This document shows, piece by piece, positions 17,314-25,470 of a stretch of DNA of 47,107 nt; position 1 is the stretch's first letter; the number at the start of each line of letters is the position of its first letter. The translations under genes were made by a program, and so were the position numbers. The stretch is taken from assembly GCA_029938635.1 (NCBI GenBank), contig JAOZUQ010000016.1:1-47107 (forward strand). The letters run 5' to 3'. The notes beneath the pieces were generated by a model that did no database searches, was not told the DNA's origin, and saw only the letters and a list, made by a program, of their open reading frames with translations. This DNA is from Candidatus Aminicenantota bacterium. GTDB taxonomy: Bacteria; Acidobacteriota; Aminicenantia; UBA2199.

Positions 17314-18480
17314 ATGATAATATTAGATAAACCATACATTTCAGAACATGTTATTCAAACTATTTTAAGGAACAAATATCCGGTCCTGAGGAATGAATTT
17401 TCTGAATCAATGTTTAATATATCGCAGACAGAATTGGTTAATGAAGTTGATGCGATCAGAATGTACAGAGAAAATCCGGATAAAAGGATTTACTCTGTTT
17501 CTGAAAACTCAATAGAGTGGATAGTAAAAAATCTGACATTTTCTGAACTTCCCGACAAAATTGACATCTTTAAAAATAAAGTAAGATTCAGGGATATCAC
17601 CAGTGAACTTTTTCCGGATCTGTTTTATAAAGAAGTGAATTTTGAAGACCTGAAGAGAATTAATGTTGAAGAATTGTCTATGCCTGTGATTTTAAAGCCT
17701 TCCGTAGGTTTTTTCAGTGTGGGAGTTAAGAAGATTAATTCTCCGGAAGAATGGGGGGTTGCAGTTGATGTTATCAGCAGTGAAATAGGCCGATTCGGAG
17801 ATGTCTATCCGAATGAAGTGCTTGATATAAGAAAGTTTATTATTGAAGAATTTATAGAAGGAGAGGAGTATGCGATTGATGCATATTTCAATAGTGAAGG
17901 CGAACCTGTAATTCTAGGAGTATTAAAACATGTATTTTCATCTGATGATGATGTCGGAGACCGGCTTTATATGACTTCAAAAAAGATCATCCTTGATAAT
18001 CTTGATCAATTCAGAGAGTTTTTGAGAGAGACAGGAAAGCTTGTTATGCTGCGGAACTTTCCACTTCATATTGAAGTAAGGAAAAATGGTGCTGGAGAAG
18101 TAGTGCCGATTGAAATAAATCCCATGAGGTTCGGTGCGTGGTGTACTACGGCTGATGCAACTTCATTCTCATTTCAGATGAATCCATATGAATACTATTT
18201 CTCAGACCGGAAACCTGACTGGGACCATATTCTTGAGGATAAAGGCGGGAAGATTTTCAGTATGATAGTTCTGGACAATACTACAGGCCTGAAAGCCGAA
18301 CAAATAAATAGTTTTGATCATAGTAAATTATTATTGAACTTTAAAAATATTAAGGAGTTCAGAAAGATTGATCATAAAAAATATAATGTTTTCGGATTCA
18401 TTTTTATTGAAACAGATGAAAGTGACATGTCGGAACTTAACTGGATACTGAATTCTGACTTAAAAGAATTTGTTTCCTGA
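17314..18480 (+). CDS. ATP-grasp domain protein of unknown substrate
   Basis: A 388-residue cytosolic protein with an ATP-grasp fold. MPVILKPSVGFFSVGV (about residues 127-142) holds the ATP-binding Lys and small-residue loop, FIIEEFIEGEEYAIDAYF is the central beta-hairpin segment, and VPIEINPMRFGAWCTTAD provides the metal-binding Glu/Asn. Enzymes of this fold join a carboxylate to an amine or thiol. The EINPxRFGxWCTTAD signature belongs to an uncharacterised group, not to carbamoyl-phosphate synthase, biotin carboxylase or D-Ala ligase. ATG at 17314 follows CGGAG. Confidence 0.8.
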   Translation: MIILDKPYISEHVIQTILRNKYPVLRNEFSESMFNISQTELVNEVDAIRMYRENPDKRIYSVSENSIEWIVKNLTFSELPDKIDIFKNKVRFRDITSELFPDLFYKEVNFEDLKRINVEELSMPVILKPSVGFFSVGVKKINSPEEWGVAVDVISSEIGRFGDVYPNEVLDIRKFIIEEFIEGEEYAIDAYFNSEGEPVILGVLKHVFSSDDDVGDRLYMTSKKIILDNLDQFREFLRETGKLVMLRNFPLHIEVRKNGAGEVVPIEINPMRFGAWCTTADATSFSFQMNPYEYYFSDRKPDWDHILEDKGGKIFSMIVLDNTTGLKAEQINSFDHSKLLLNFKNIKEFRKIDHKKYNVFGFIFIETDESDMSELNWILNSDLKEFVS

Positions 18481-18567
18481 TTTGATTTTATTTAACTAAA
18501 CCATTAAGGTAGCAGGAAAGAACTTATATGTTTGTCTAAATAATAATAACAAAATTCAGGAGATAAT

Positions 18568-19869
18568 ATGAGTAATGATATATTTAAAACGGAAGTCCTT
18601 GGAGATGATCTTCATGCTACAAAAATGTCTTCTTCAAATATTGAGCCGGATAAAATACTAAATCAGTCTGATGGTAGTCTGGATATAGGAACTAATACAG
18701 GCGGACTTTCATCAAAGACCCTGCTTCCCACTCTCCAGCAGAGCCCTGAAGGGGTTAAACTGATTGCCGGAAAAAGTAACAGGTATGAATCGAAACGACT
18801 CCTCGGAAAAGGTGGTGGCGGAGAAGTTGAGCTTGTCCTTGATAAGGATATATTTCGTCTGGTTGCAATAAAAAGACTAAGGAAAGAGTTGCACAGCGCT
18901 TCTCTCCTTATGCGTTTCATTGATGAAATAAGGATAGTCGGACATCTTGAGCACCCGAATATTGTTCCGATCCATGATGTAGGTAAAGATGAGAACGGGC
19001 AATACTATTTTATAATGAAATATGTCTACGGAGAAACTCTGCAGCAGATAATTGAGAAATTAAGGTCAGGTAACAGGGAATATCATAAAAAATACATATT
19101 TCAGCAGCGTATAAATATATTCAGAGAGATATTAAAAGCAGTTGAATTTGCACATTATAACGGAATTATACACAGGGATCTTAAGCCGGCTAATATAATG
19201 ATCGGGCCTCATGGAGAAGTAATGGTGATGGATTGGGGGATAGCGAAAAGAATTCGGGGAAAAAATCCCACAGGAGGCACAGGGTCCGGGGTTGATGAAC
19301 TCGAGCGTGAGATAAAAAATATGGCAGTTAAGACTTCACCTGGGGAAGGATTTGCCCAGACTGAAAATGATTCAATAATCGGAACTCCCGCATATATGGC
19401 ACCGGAACAAGTTACGAAGCAGCCTCATGATGACAGGACAGATATTTACAGCCTGTCTGCACTTTTTTATGAGTTTCTTACATTGAAACCTTATTTGACA
19501 ACCAAGGACTCAATGAAAGAGGTACTTAAAGCTGTTCTCAAAGAAAAGCCAAAATTTGCTATGACTGTCGGGAACAAGTTTCAGCCTGCTGTCCCTGCTG
19601 ACCTGTCTCATATCCTTGCAAAGGGACTGCAAAAGAATCCTGAAAAAAGGTACCAATCTGTAAGAGATGTCCAAATTGTTATTGATAACATAATGTCAGG
19701 CCATACACCGGTCCAATGCCCTTTTACTCTTACAAAACGTTCTTACCAGGGACTTATCAATATAGTAACAAAATATCCAATGAGTGGAGTGATGTTCTTT
19801 CTGATGCTTGTGTTCTTTTCTGTTTTGGGATTCTGGTACCTCTTCTCTGAGATATTACAGGTTTTTTAA
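18568..19869 (+). CDS. membrane-anchored Ser/Thr protein kinase (PknB-like)
   Basis: A 433-residue Hanks-type kinase. An unusual polar N-terminal extension (residues 1-72) precedes the kinase domain (about 73-375). Visible landmarks are the Gly loop LLGKGGGGEVELV (78-90), the ATP Lys in VAIKRL (Lys102), HRDLKPANIM (202-211), a DWG in place of DFG (222-224), and GTPAYMAPEQ (272-281). A Gly/Thr/Ser-rich activation segment of more than 45 residues lies between DWG and APE, longer than usual. One C-terminal membrane helix (406-428) leaves almost no extracytoplasmic part, so no sensor domain is attached. DWG kinases are common in several environmental phyla and are generally regarded as active. 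AGGAGA precedes the ATG. No phosphatase gene is nearby. Confidence 0.93.
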   Translation: MSNDIFKTEVLGDDLHATKMSSSNIEPDKILNQSDGSLDIGTNTGGLSSKTLLPTLQQSPEGVKLIAGKSNRYESKRLLGKGGGGEVELVLDKDIFRLVAIKRLRKELHSASLLMRFIDEIRIVGHLEHPNIVPIHDVGKDENGQYYFIMKYVYGETLQQIIEKLRSGNREYHKKYIFQQRINIFREILKAVEFAHYNGIIHRDLKPANIMIGPHGEVMVMDWGIAKRIRGKNPTGGTGSGVDELEREIKNMAVKTSPGEGFAQTENDSIIGTPAYMAPEQVTKQPHDDRTDIYSLSALFYEFLTLKPYLTTKDSMKEVLKAVLKEKPKFAMTVGNKFQPAVPADLSHILAKGLQKNPEKRYQSVRDVQIVIDNIMSGHTPVQCPFTLTKRSYQGLINIVTKYPMSGVMFFLMLVFFSVLGFWYLFSEILQVF

Positions 19870-19896
19870 ACCGGATTTAATAAACCCGATTGATCT

Positions 19897-20005
19897 AAAA
19901 GGGGACAGGCACCATAGTGCAAGAGTATTTGGTGAGAGGTGAGAGGTGAGAGGCCAGAGGTTCTATAGATATATTTAAGTAGCCTATTATCGCTTACCCC
20001 TGACC
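19897..20005 (+). repeat. ~105-bp intergenic element, copy 2
   Basis: It begins with AAAAGGGGACAGGCACC, continues with a GGTGAGAGGTGAGAGGTGAG run (three tandem GGTGAGA units) and ends in TACCCCTGACC. It corresponds block for block to the reverse complement of 1671-1770, with about 70-75 percent identity by eye. The extra GGTGAGA unit is specific to this copy. Confidence 0.75.
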
Positions 20006-20079
20006 AGAAGTACTATTTTTTGTTTAGTTTGCATTAAATATGCTGACATGATAATTTTACTCAACTGGAGAAATATATT

Positions 20080-20649
20080 ATGTACCTATTTTTTGATACT
20101 GAGACTACAGGGCTTCCAAAGAACTGGAAGGCTCCTTTGAGTGATGTGGCTAATTGGCCCAGATTGGTTCAAATTGCCTGGCTTGTTTATAACGAGAGTG
20201 GAGATAAATTAGATTCAAAGAATTATATAATTAAGCCGGAAGGCTTTTTGATCCCGCCGGAGTCCTCCAAAATCCATGGTATAACAACTGAGCAGGCACT
20301 GGCAGAAGGGGATGATCTGACTTATGTTCTTGCACTCTTCAGTGACTATATTAATAAAGCTTCTAAACTTGTTGCTCACAATATGAAATTTGATGAGAAG
20401 ATAGTGGGTGCAGAGTTTATCAGGAAGAATATAAAAAACAAACTTTTTTCAAAAGATAGGATTTGCACAATGATTAGTTCAAGAGATTATTGTGCACTGC
20501 CCGGATCTTATGGGCTCAAATGGCCTACACTTTCCGAGTTGCATAAGAAGCTGTTTAGTGAGGATTTTGAAAATGCTCATGATGCCTTCTCTGACATAAC
20601 TGCAACTGCCCGGTGTTTCTGGAAATTAAAAGAATTAGAAATATTATAA
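20080..20649 (+). CDS. DnaQ-like 3'-5' exonuclease
   Basis: A 189-residue DEDD exonuclease. ExoI motif FFDTETTGLP (Asp6, Glu8), ExoII HNMKFDEKIVGAEF, and ExoIII HDAFSDITATARCFW (the H-x(4)-D arrangement of the DEDDh type) are all present. It is a stand-alone domain similar to DNA polymerase III epsilon or to small RNA/DNA trimming exonucleases; it lacks any polymerase-binding tail I can recognise. CTGGAG lies upstream of the ATG. Confidence 0.9.
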   Translation: MYLFFDTETTGLPKNWKAPLSDVANWPRLVQIAWLVYNESGDKLDSKNYIIKPEGFLIPPESSKIHGITTEQALAEGDDLTYVLALFSDYINKASKLVAHNMKFDEKIVGAEFIRKNIKNKLFSKDRICTMISSRDYCALPGSYGLKWPTLSELHKKLFSEDFENAHDAFSDITATARCFWKLKELEIL

Positions 20650-20679
20650 AGCTTTTTTAATTTAATTTATCCTCAAGAG

Positions 20680-21150
20680 TTATTTGCATCCTTTCTTTTC
20701 GACTGTGTAAATGATAGATGCGATTTTCCATTTGCCTTCATTTTTTATAAGGCTGAAGGAGTCAACTCCACAATGGCTGAATTTCCCGTCAATAAAAAAA
20801 TTATACTTTGCCCACAGGACAGCAATGTTTTTATGGACCAGTATTTTCGGATCGCTTATTACTTCTCTATATTTATCCTTTGTTTTCGGGAGATTTTCAA
20901 CAAGTGTTTTATAGTCAGTAAATCTTACTTTGTAAGATTCCTCATCCTCTCTGATGGAAAAATTACTCCCTTCAATCACCAGTATCTCTTTTGCTAATGA
21001 AGTGTCACCAGTTTCAAGGACCAGGAGAAATTTGTTTACAGTCTCCAGAATTTTTGTTTCTTCAATAACGGAATTTCCTGAAGCTAATATAACAGGAAAC
21101 AAAAAAAGCATTGCTAAAAATGTATGAATCAACTTTTTGTTGCTATTCAT
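20680..21150 (-). CDS. secreted NTF2-like small protein
   Basis: A 156-residue protein with an N-terminal signal peptide (LIHTFLAMLFLFPVILASG). The mature part has the NTF2/SnoaL-like pattern: an N-terminal helix (ETVNKFLLVLETGDTSLAKEI), then long strands (ILVHKNIAVLWAKYNFFIDG, FSLIKNEGKWKIASIIYTV). Such proteins fold as a cone that binds ligands or mediates dimerisation; no catalytic residues are evident. ATG at 21150 follows AGGGG. It is convergent with the exonuclease gene. Confidence 0.65.
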   Translation of the reverse strand: MNSNKKLIHTFLAMLFLFPVILASGNSVIEETKILETVNKFLLVLETGDTSLAKEILVIEGSNFSIREDEESYKVRFTDYKTLVENLPKTKDKYREVISDPKILVHKNIAVLWAKYNFFIDGKFSHCGVDSFSLIKNEGKWKIASIIYTVEKKGCK

Positions 21151-21223
21151 GATTTAACCCCTGAATTGATAATATGAAAAAAGCTATTTTAATTCAATCT
21201 GATAAAAAACCACCTGAAATTAT

Positions 21224-21251
21224 CAAAAGGGGACAGACACCTTTCGATTTT
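21224..21251 (+). repeat. dispersed GGGGACAGACACC repeat copy
   Basis: CAAAAGGGGACAGACACC followed by TTTCGATTTT. It has the same core and flanking A/T tracts as 46135-46160. Confidence 0.7.
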
Positions 21252-21284
21252 GAGTCTAATATTCAAAATATCTTAAATAAAGTA

Positions 21285-21330
21285 CAAAAGTGCCTGTCAC
21301 ACTCTATATAGGACTGGTGATTTTATCCCC
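21285..21330 (+). repeat. diverged third copy of the 48-bp repeat
   Basis: It shares AAAAGTGCCTGTCAC, TAGGACTGGTGA and TATCCCC with the copies at 1605 and 16647 in the same order and spacing, but with several substitutions. Together with the copy of GGGGACAGACACC at 21224 it fills the spacer between two minus-strand genes. Confidence 0.6.
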
Positions 21331-21367
21331 TTTTGCAAGAGAAGAATCGGGTTGAGCGAAAGGATGT

Positions 21368-22084
21368 TTAGTTGAAGATGTATTTTTTGTTGCGGATTGA
21401 TATGTCCGGGGGTATTTTGTGCTTTTTAAAGTAATCATAACCTTCTTTAAGGTTCTTCCAGAAATCTGTCCACTTTTTTTTCCTGTACTTTCTCATATTA
21501 TTATCTGTCATTTTAAACGGGAAAATATGGATTCTGAAAAAAGGCTGTCCATTCTCAAATGCTTTATGAATAATTGTATATATCTCTTTAATTCTGGTGT
21601 CGGTCATAGCATAACATCCGATTGAGACACAATTGCCATGAACCATTATAAGCCCCCCGGTATAACCGTTCACTCTGTCAAATTTGTTCGGGTAGCCTAT
21701 ATTAAATGAGAGAAAGAAAGAACTCCATGGATTGAGTTGAGAAGGCCTTACAAAATAAAAACCCTCCGGGCTTTTTCCGTCGCCTTCCTTTGTTTTTGTC
21801 CCCAGGCCTCCTGAAAAATAACAGACCCAATATTTCTTGAACAACTTATAACCGGAACCGGACTTAACCCATATCTCCAGGACTTTTTCTGCCTTGAATA
21901 TTCTTATGAAAATATGATCCCCCAGTGAGAGCCCTTTTCTTGTGAATTGTGTTGTCAGAGTTGGTGTTAATTGCCGGATAGTTCTCTCAGATCTGGAACT
22001 TTGAGGAATATTAACCGGGAAAGATTGTAACGATAGAAAAGATATAAATAAAATAAAGAGTGAAAAATATTTTTTTTTAAAAAT
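21368..22084 (-). CDS. YafK-like L,D-transpeptidase/L,D-endopeptidase family protein, start codon atypical
   Basis: The catalytic domain has the YkuD signature HGNCVSIGCYAM with catalytic Cys and upstream His, plus KEGDGKSPEGFY and LSFNIGYPN, which are typical of E. coli YafK/DpaA. That enzyme detaches Braun lipoprotein from peptidoglycan. A canonical start exists only at a TTG at 21844, which would cut off about 80 residues. The same frame stays open to 22105 and encodes a clear signal peptide (KKKYFSLFILFISFLSL) and the expected VLEIWVKSGS strand. I therefore extend to an ATT at 22084 (238 aa, close to YafK length). A GGGGAAG lies just before it. The alternative is a frameshift or base error in the A9 run at the same place. 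It overlaps the upstream gene by 8 bases. Confidence 0.75.
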   Translation of the reverse strand: MFKKKYFSLFILFISFLSLQSFPVNIPQSSRSERTIRQLTPTLTTQFTRKGLSLGDHIFIRIFKAEKVLEIWVKSGSGYKLFKKYWVCYFSGGLGTKTKEGDGKSPEGFYFVRPSQLNPWSSFFLSFNIGYPNKFDRVNGYTGGLIMVHGNCVSIGCYAMTDTRIKEIYTIIHKAFENGQPFFRIHIFPFKMTDNNMRKYRKKKWTDFWKNLKEGYDYFKKHKIPPDISIRNKKYIFN

Positions 22085-22721
22085 CTTCCCCGCCGGTCTT
22101 TTTTGCTATAAGTTCATCTTCAAATTTTTTATAGTCGATCTTATCTTTCATTATTAGTGGAAATATCTTCAGGCACACCCATGCATCGGTAGCAGCATAA
22201 TTCTTCTGTTTCTCAGAGAGTTCCAGTCTCGCCCAATTCGTTGTCTGGGCTGTTTTAACAAGTCTTTTGTGAAGGTACCTGGCTGTAAGGCCTCTGGCAC
22301 CGGTTTGAATTATACCTTTTTCCCTGGCGATCATAGAGAGGTCGATAAGTCCATTCAATGTTATACCGTTAAAACCCTTTAGTTTATTTATATCGTGAGC
22401 AAGGCCTATTCCCACTTTCTTTACTTTATTCGATGTGAGGAGAGGCTCTAGCAGAGAAATAAGCCCTGAACCGTTAATTTGAAACAAATAGGATGTCTTC
22501 AGCGTGGAGATCTGTATAAGTGAGATCGGGTGAGACACTCCCGGTTTGAAAGAAGGCTTGCTCTCTGTGTCAAATCCAAGCATTTTTTCTTTCGATAATT
22601 TTTTCACCACTTTTTCTGCTACAGAAATTTCATTTATTACCTGTACATCCCCTTCGAATCTGATGATCTCAAGAGTATTGATATAATCTCTGCTTAGTCT
22701 GTTTTGTTCAAGAAGTGCCAA
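22077..22721 (-). CDS. RNase D-like 3'-5' exonuclease
   Basis: A 214-residue DEDDy exonuclease domain. Motif I is GFDTESKPSF (Asp51, Glu53), motif II GLAHDINKL, and motif III YAATDAWVCLKIF with the Tyr characteristic of RNase D and WRN-type enzymes. The HRDC domains of full RNase D are absent, as in the many short bacterial homologues. The TTG start at 22721 is 6 bases after glyA with no good ribosome-binding site, suggesting coupling to glyA. Confidence 0.9.
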   Translation of the reverse strand: MALLEQNRLSRDYINTLEIIRFEGDVQVINEISVAEKVVKKLSKEKMLGFDTESKPSFKPGVSHPISLIQISTLKTSYLFQINGSGLISLLEPLLTSNKVKKVGIGLAHDINKLKGFNGITLNGLIDLSMIAREKGIIQTGARGLTARYLHKRLVKTAQTTNWARLELSEKQKNYAATDAWVCLKIFPLIMKDKIDYKKFEDELIAKKTGGEDF

Positions 22722-22727
22722 TTTTTT

Positions 22728-24005
22728 CTACATCCCCAGCTTTTTCCTGTAATCTTCAATAATATCTGTATAAATTGAAAACTCAGATGTTAATTCCTTT
22801 ACCTTCTCTTTGATCCGGACAAGAGCAGATTCATCACTCGTATTCTTCAATGCCTCAACGATCAGTTCGGCAACTTTCTTCATTTCCTCTTCTTTCATCC
22901 CTCTTGTTGTCAATGATGGTGTTCCGAGCCTTATTCCTGAACTTACCATCGGTGGATTGAGGTCGAAAGGGATCGTATTTTTGTTCACGGTGATCCCGGC
23001 TATATCGAGGGCGGTCTCTGCATCTTTTCCTGTTATATTCAGCGGTGTTACATCCACAAGCATTAAATGATTGTCAGTACCTCCGGATACTATTCTCAAT
23101 CCGTGGCCGGTAAGTTCATTGGAAAGAACAGCAGCGTTCTTGACAACCTGCTTCTGATATTCTTTGAAATCATCTCCCATCGCTATTTTGAAACAAATAG
23201 CTTTTGCTGCAATGACATGCTCGAGCGGCCCTCCCTGTATTCCCGGAAATACACTTTTTCTCAATTCCTTCAGGTGGATTTTTTTCGAAAGGATCATTCC
23301 GCCTCTCGGGCCTCTAAGGGTTTTATGCGTAGTTGAGGTGACAAAATCTGCATAAGGAACAGGTGAGGGATGAACTCCTGCAGCAACAAGTCCTGCAATG
23401 TGAGCCATGTCGACCATAAAAATCGCACCGACACTATCGGCTATTTTTTTAAATCTTTCAAAATCAATAAAACGCGAATAAGCTGATGCTCCTGCTACTA
23501 TGAGTTTAGGACGATGCTCTTTTGCAAGAGATTCCAGGGCATCATAATCTATGGTTTCTGTCTTTTTGTTGACACCGTAAAAAACGATATTATAAAGCTG
23601 TCCGGTAAAATTCAGAGGGTGTCCGTGAGAAAGATGTCCACCATGGGACAGGTCCATACCGAACATTGTATCCCCCGGCTTAAGTACGGACATGTAAACT
23701 CCCATATTTGCCTGGGTGCCTGAATGGGGTTGAACATTTGCATATTCAGCACCAAAAAGCTCTTTTGCCCTCGTAGTTGCAAGTTTTTCAGAAATATCAA
23801 CATTTTCACAACCGCCGTAGTATCTTTTTTTAGGATACCCTTCAGCATATTTATTTGTCAGAACAGATCCTACCGCTTCCAATATCCCATTAGGTACAAA
23901 GTTTTCTGATGCGATCAATTCAAGATTATCATTTTGACGTTGGGTTTCTTTAAGGATCACTTCAGCAATTTCTGGATCAAGTTGAAAAATATCTTTATTT
24001 AACAT
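22728..24005 (-). CDS. glyA: serine hydroxymethyltransferase
   Basis: A 425-residue PLP enzyme interconverting serine and glycine with tetrahydrofolate, the main source of one-carbon units. Landmarks are LIASENF near residue 30, [11 protein letters not shown] (94-104), SHGGHLSHG, the internal aldimine Lys228 in [14 protein letters not shown], and [10 protein letters not shown]. Length is typical. AGGAG precedes the ATG at 24005. It is 15 bases downstream of rpiB in the same transcript. Confidence 0.98.
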   Translation of the reverse strand: MLNKDIFQLDPEIAEVILKETQRQNDNLELIASENFVPNGILEAVGSVLTNKYAEGYPKKRYYGGCENVDISEKLATTRAKELFGAEYANVQPHSGTQANMGVYMSVLKPGDTMFGMDLSHGGHLSHGHPLNFTGQLYNIVFYGVNKKTETIDYDALESLAKEHRPKLIVAGASAYSRFIDFERFKKIADSVGAIFMVDMAHIAGLVAAGVHPSPVPYADFVTSTTHKTLRGPRGGMILSKKIHLKELRKSVFPGIQGGPLEHVIAAKAICFKIAMGDDFKEYQKQVVKNAAVLSNELTGHGLRIVSGGTDNHLMLVDVTPLNITGKDAETALDIAGITVNKNTIPFDLNPPMVSSGIRLGTPSLTTRGMKEEEMKKVAELIVEALKNTSDESALVRIKEKVKELTSEFSIYTDIIEDYRKKLGM

Positions 24006-24020
24006 AACAATTCTCCTGAT

Positions 24021-24476
24021 TTATTTAAAATTATTTTTTTCTACAATATTGGATATATATTCAAGTCTGTCAGCATGACGCCCCCCTTCGAAGGGAGTAT
24101 TAAGCCATATTTCCACTATTTTTTCAGCCAGTTCTTCAGTGACAACACGTTCACCCATGTTTAATACATTTGAATTATTGTGTCTTCTGGACATTTCTGC
24201 AGAATATTCATCATTACATAAAGCCGCTCTTACATTCTTGAATTTATTGGAAACGATCGACATTCCGATACCGGAGCCGCATATTATTATTCCCATTGAG
24301 TTTTCAGGATCATCTGATACAACACTTGCAGCTTTGGCACCATATTCAGCCCAATTAGCACGGTCCTCTGAAAAAACACCCATATCTTTTACAGAATACC
24401 CCTTTTCCTCCAGGTGTTTTTTTACATGCAATTTCAAACTGAAGCCGGCATGGTCAGACGCAAGAATTATTTTCAT
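24021..24476 (-). CDS. rpiB: ribose-5-phosphate isomerase B
   Basis: A 151-residue isomerase of ribose 5-phosphate and ribulose 5-phosphate (pentose phosphate pathway). LASDHAGFSLK at the N-terminus, the catalytic Cys in ICGSGIGMSIVSNK, and RRHNNSNVLNMGERV are diagnostic. The rpiB-glyA pair is a frequent arrangement in bacteria. Confidence 0.96.
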   Translation of the reverse strand: MKIILASDHAGFSLKLHVKKHLEEKGYSVKDMGVFSEDRANWAEYGAKAASVVSDDPENSMGIIICGSGIGMSIVSNKFKNVRAALCNDEYSAEMSRRHNNSNVLNMGERVVTEELAEKIVEIWLNTPFEGGRHADRLEYISNIVEKNNFK

Positions 24477-24493
24477 CAGGTTCTCTTTAGGAT

Positions 24494-24529
24494 CTTAAAG
24501 GACAAATTTAATATATTTGTCCCTTAAAG
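24494..24529 (-). promoter_or_regulatory. leader hairpin upstream of rpiB-glyA, next to a TATAAT box
   Basis: The arms AAAGGACAAAT and ATTTGTCCCTT pair at 10 of 11 positions around an AT-rich loop. On the minus strand a perfect TATAAT lies just upstream (24533-24538), so a transcript starting there would begin at the hairpin and run into rpiB. It could instead end transcription from the DUF6599 gene, but no proper U-tract follows. Confidence 0.45.
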
Positions 24530-24552
24530 TCAATTATACCGGCTGAATATGT

Positions 24553-25458
24553 TTATTTGATCAGGGATATTTCATCTGAAATCTGCTTTGCTATTATCCT
24601 TCCTTCATCAAGTTTCTCCCCAATATATATAACTATATATCTATCTAAGGTTGTTGCATAAATAACATTTTTCTTTCGGTCAAGAAAATTTACCCCGCCA
24701 TCAATTGATACGAACTCTGAGTAACGGTCCTCGATTTTCAGAAGATCGATAAGAGATGAAAAATTACTTCTGATATTTTTCCCATTGTTATAGTTAAGAA
24801 TTAACGAGATGTTGTTGTCATTGATCCCTGCAGCACCGTTTGTTATCCCTAATTCAGTTGATATCAGGTTGTATATGTTCATCAATCCCAGATCACCTTC
24901 GAAATATATCCGTTTTTTAAATTTCTCCTGATTAAACAGATTTATTATTCGGGGAATCGGAGAATTGCCTGATATTTTTTCCTCAAATATTTTCCTGAAG
25001 ATCCGGACACCTTTTTTGGTTTCCTCATTTACATCTATTGATGTTATTATAATCAGGTAATTGCCTGCCAGAATATTCTGATAATAATCTTCGGGACAAT
25101 ACAAATTCCCATTTCTGCTTTCCTTCCATTTGCCTTCGGTTTTGAAGGAAAATATTCCAAATGCTGATACCGGGTCATCCATATTGTATATTTCCACACT
25201 GATCCGACCGGTTCCCTCTTTTTCATATTCAACTGAATACACCTCTTTAAACCCGTATTCCTGATAAATATCTGCACCACCGTTAATATACAAAAAAAGG
25301 TCGTCCCCTTTATATATTTCAGGCTCGTCTTTCATTTTCCAATCCATGATATTTCCCGGTAATATATCAACAGGGCTTTTTTTAATATCTCCATTTAATC
25401 CGGAAACAAAACATATGAGTAAAATCGTGATGAATACTATTCCGGGCCTGAAGTACAT
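24553..25458 (-). CDS. secreted DUF6599-type protein
   Basis: A 301-residue exported protein with an N-terminal signal peptide (FITILLICFVSGLNG). Residues about 50-130 contain the pattern LYINGGADIYQEYGF, ISVEIYNMDDPVSAFGIFS that I associate with the DUF6599 family. The rest is two alpha/beta halves. No catalytic motif is recognisable. AGGAG precedes the ATG. It lies 12 bases downstream of the DUF362 gene and forms an exported two-gene unit with it. Confidence 0.65.
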   Translation of the reverse strand: MYFRPGIVFITILLICFVSGLNGDIKKSPVDILPGNIMDWKMKDEPEIYKGDDLFLYINGGADIYQEYGFKEVYSVEYEKEGTGRISVEIYNMDDPVSAFGIFSFKTEGKWKESRNGNLYCPEDYYQNILAGNYLIIITSIDVNEETKKGVRIFRKIFEEKISGNSPIPRIINLFNQEKFKKRIYFEGDLGLMNIYNLISTELGITNGAAGINDNNISLILNYNNGKNIRSNFSSLIDLLKIEDRYSEFVSIDGGVNFLDRKKNVIYATTLDRYIVIYIGEKLDEGRIIAKQISDEISLIK

Positions 25459-25470
25459 ATTTAAAATCTC

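Noticed and set aside
19861-19900. Terminator-like sequence after the kinase gene (CCGGATTT...AAACCCG)
   Set aside because: The arms do not pair consistently and no T-tract follows.
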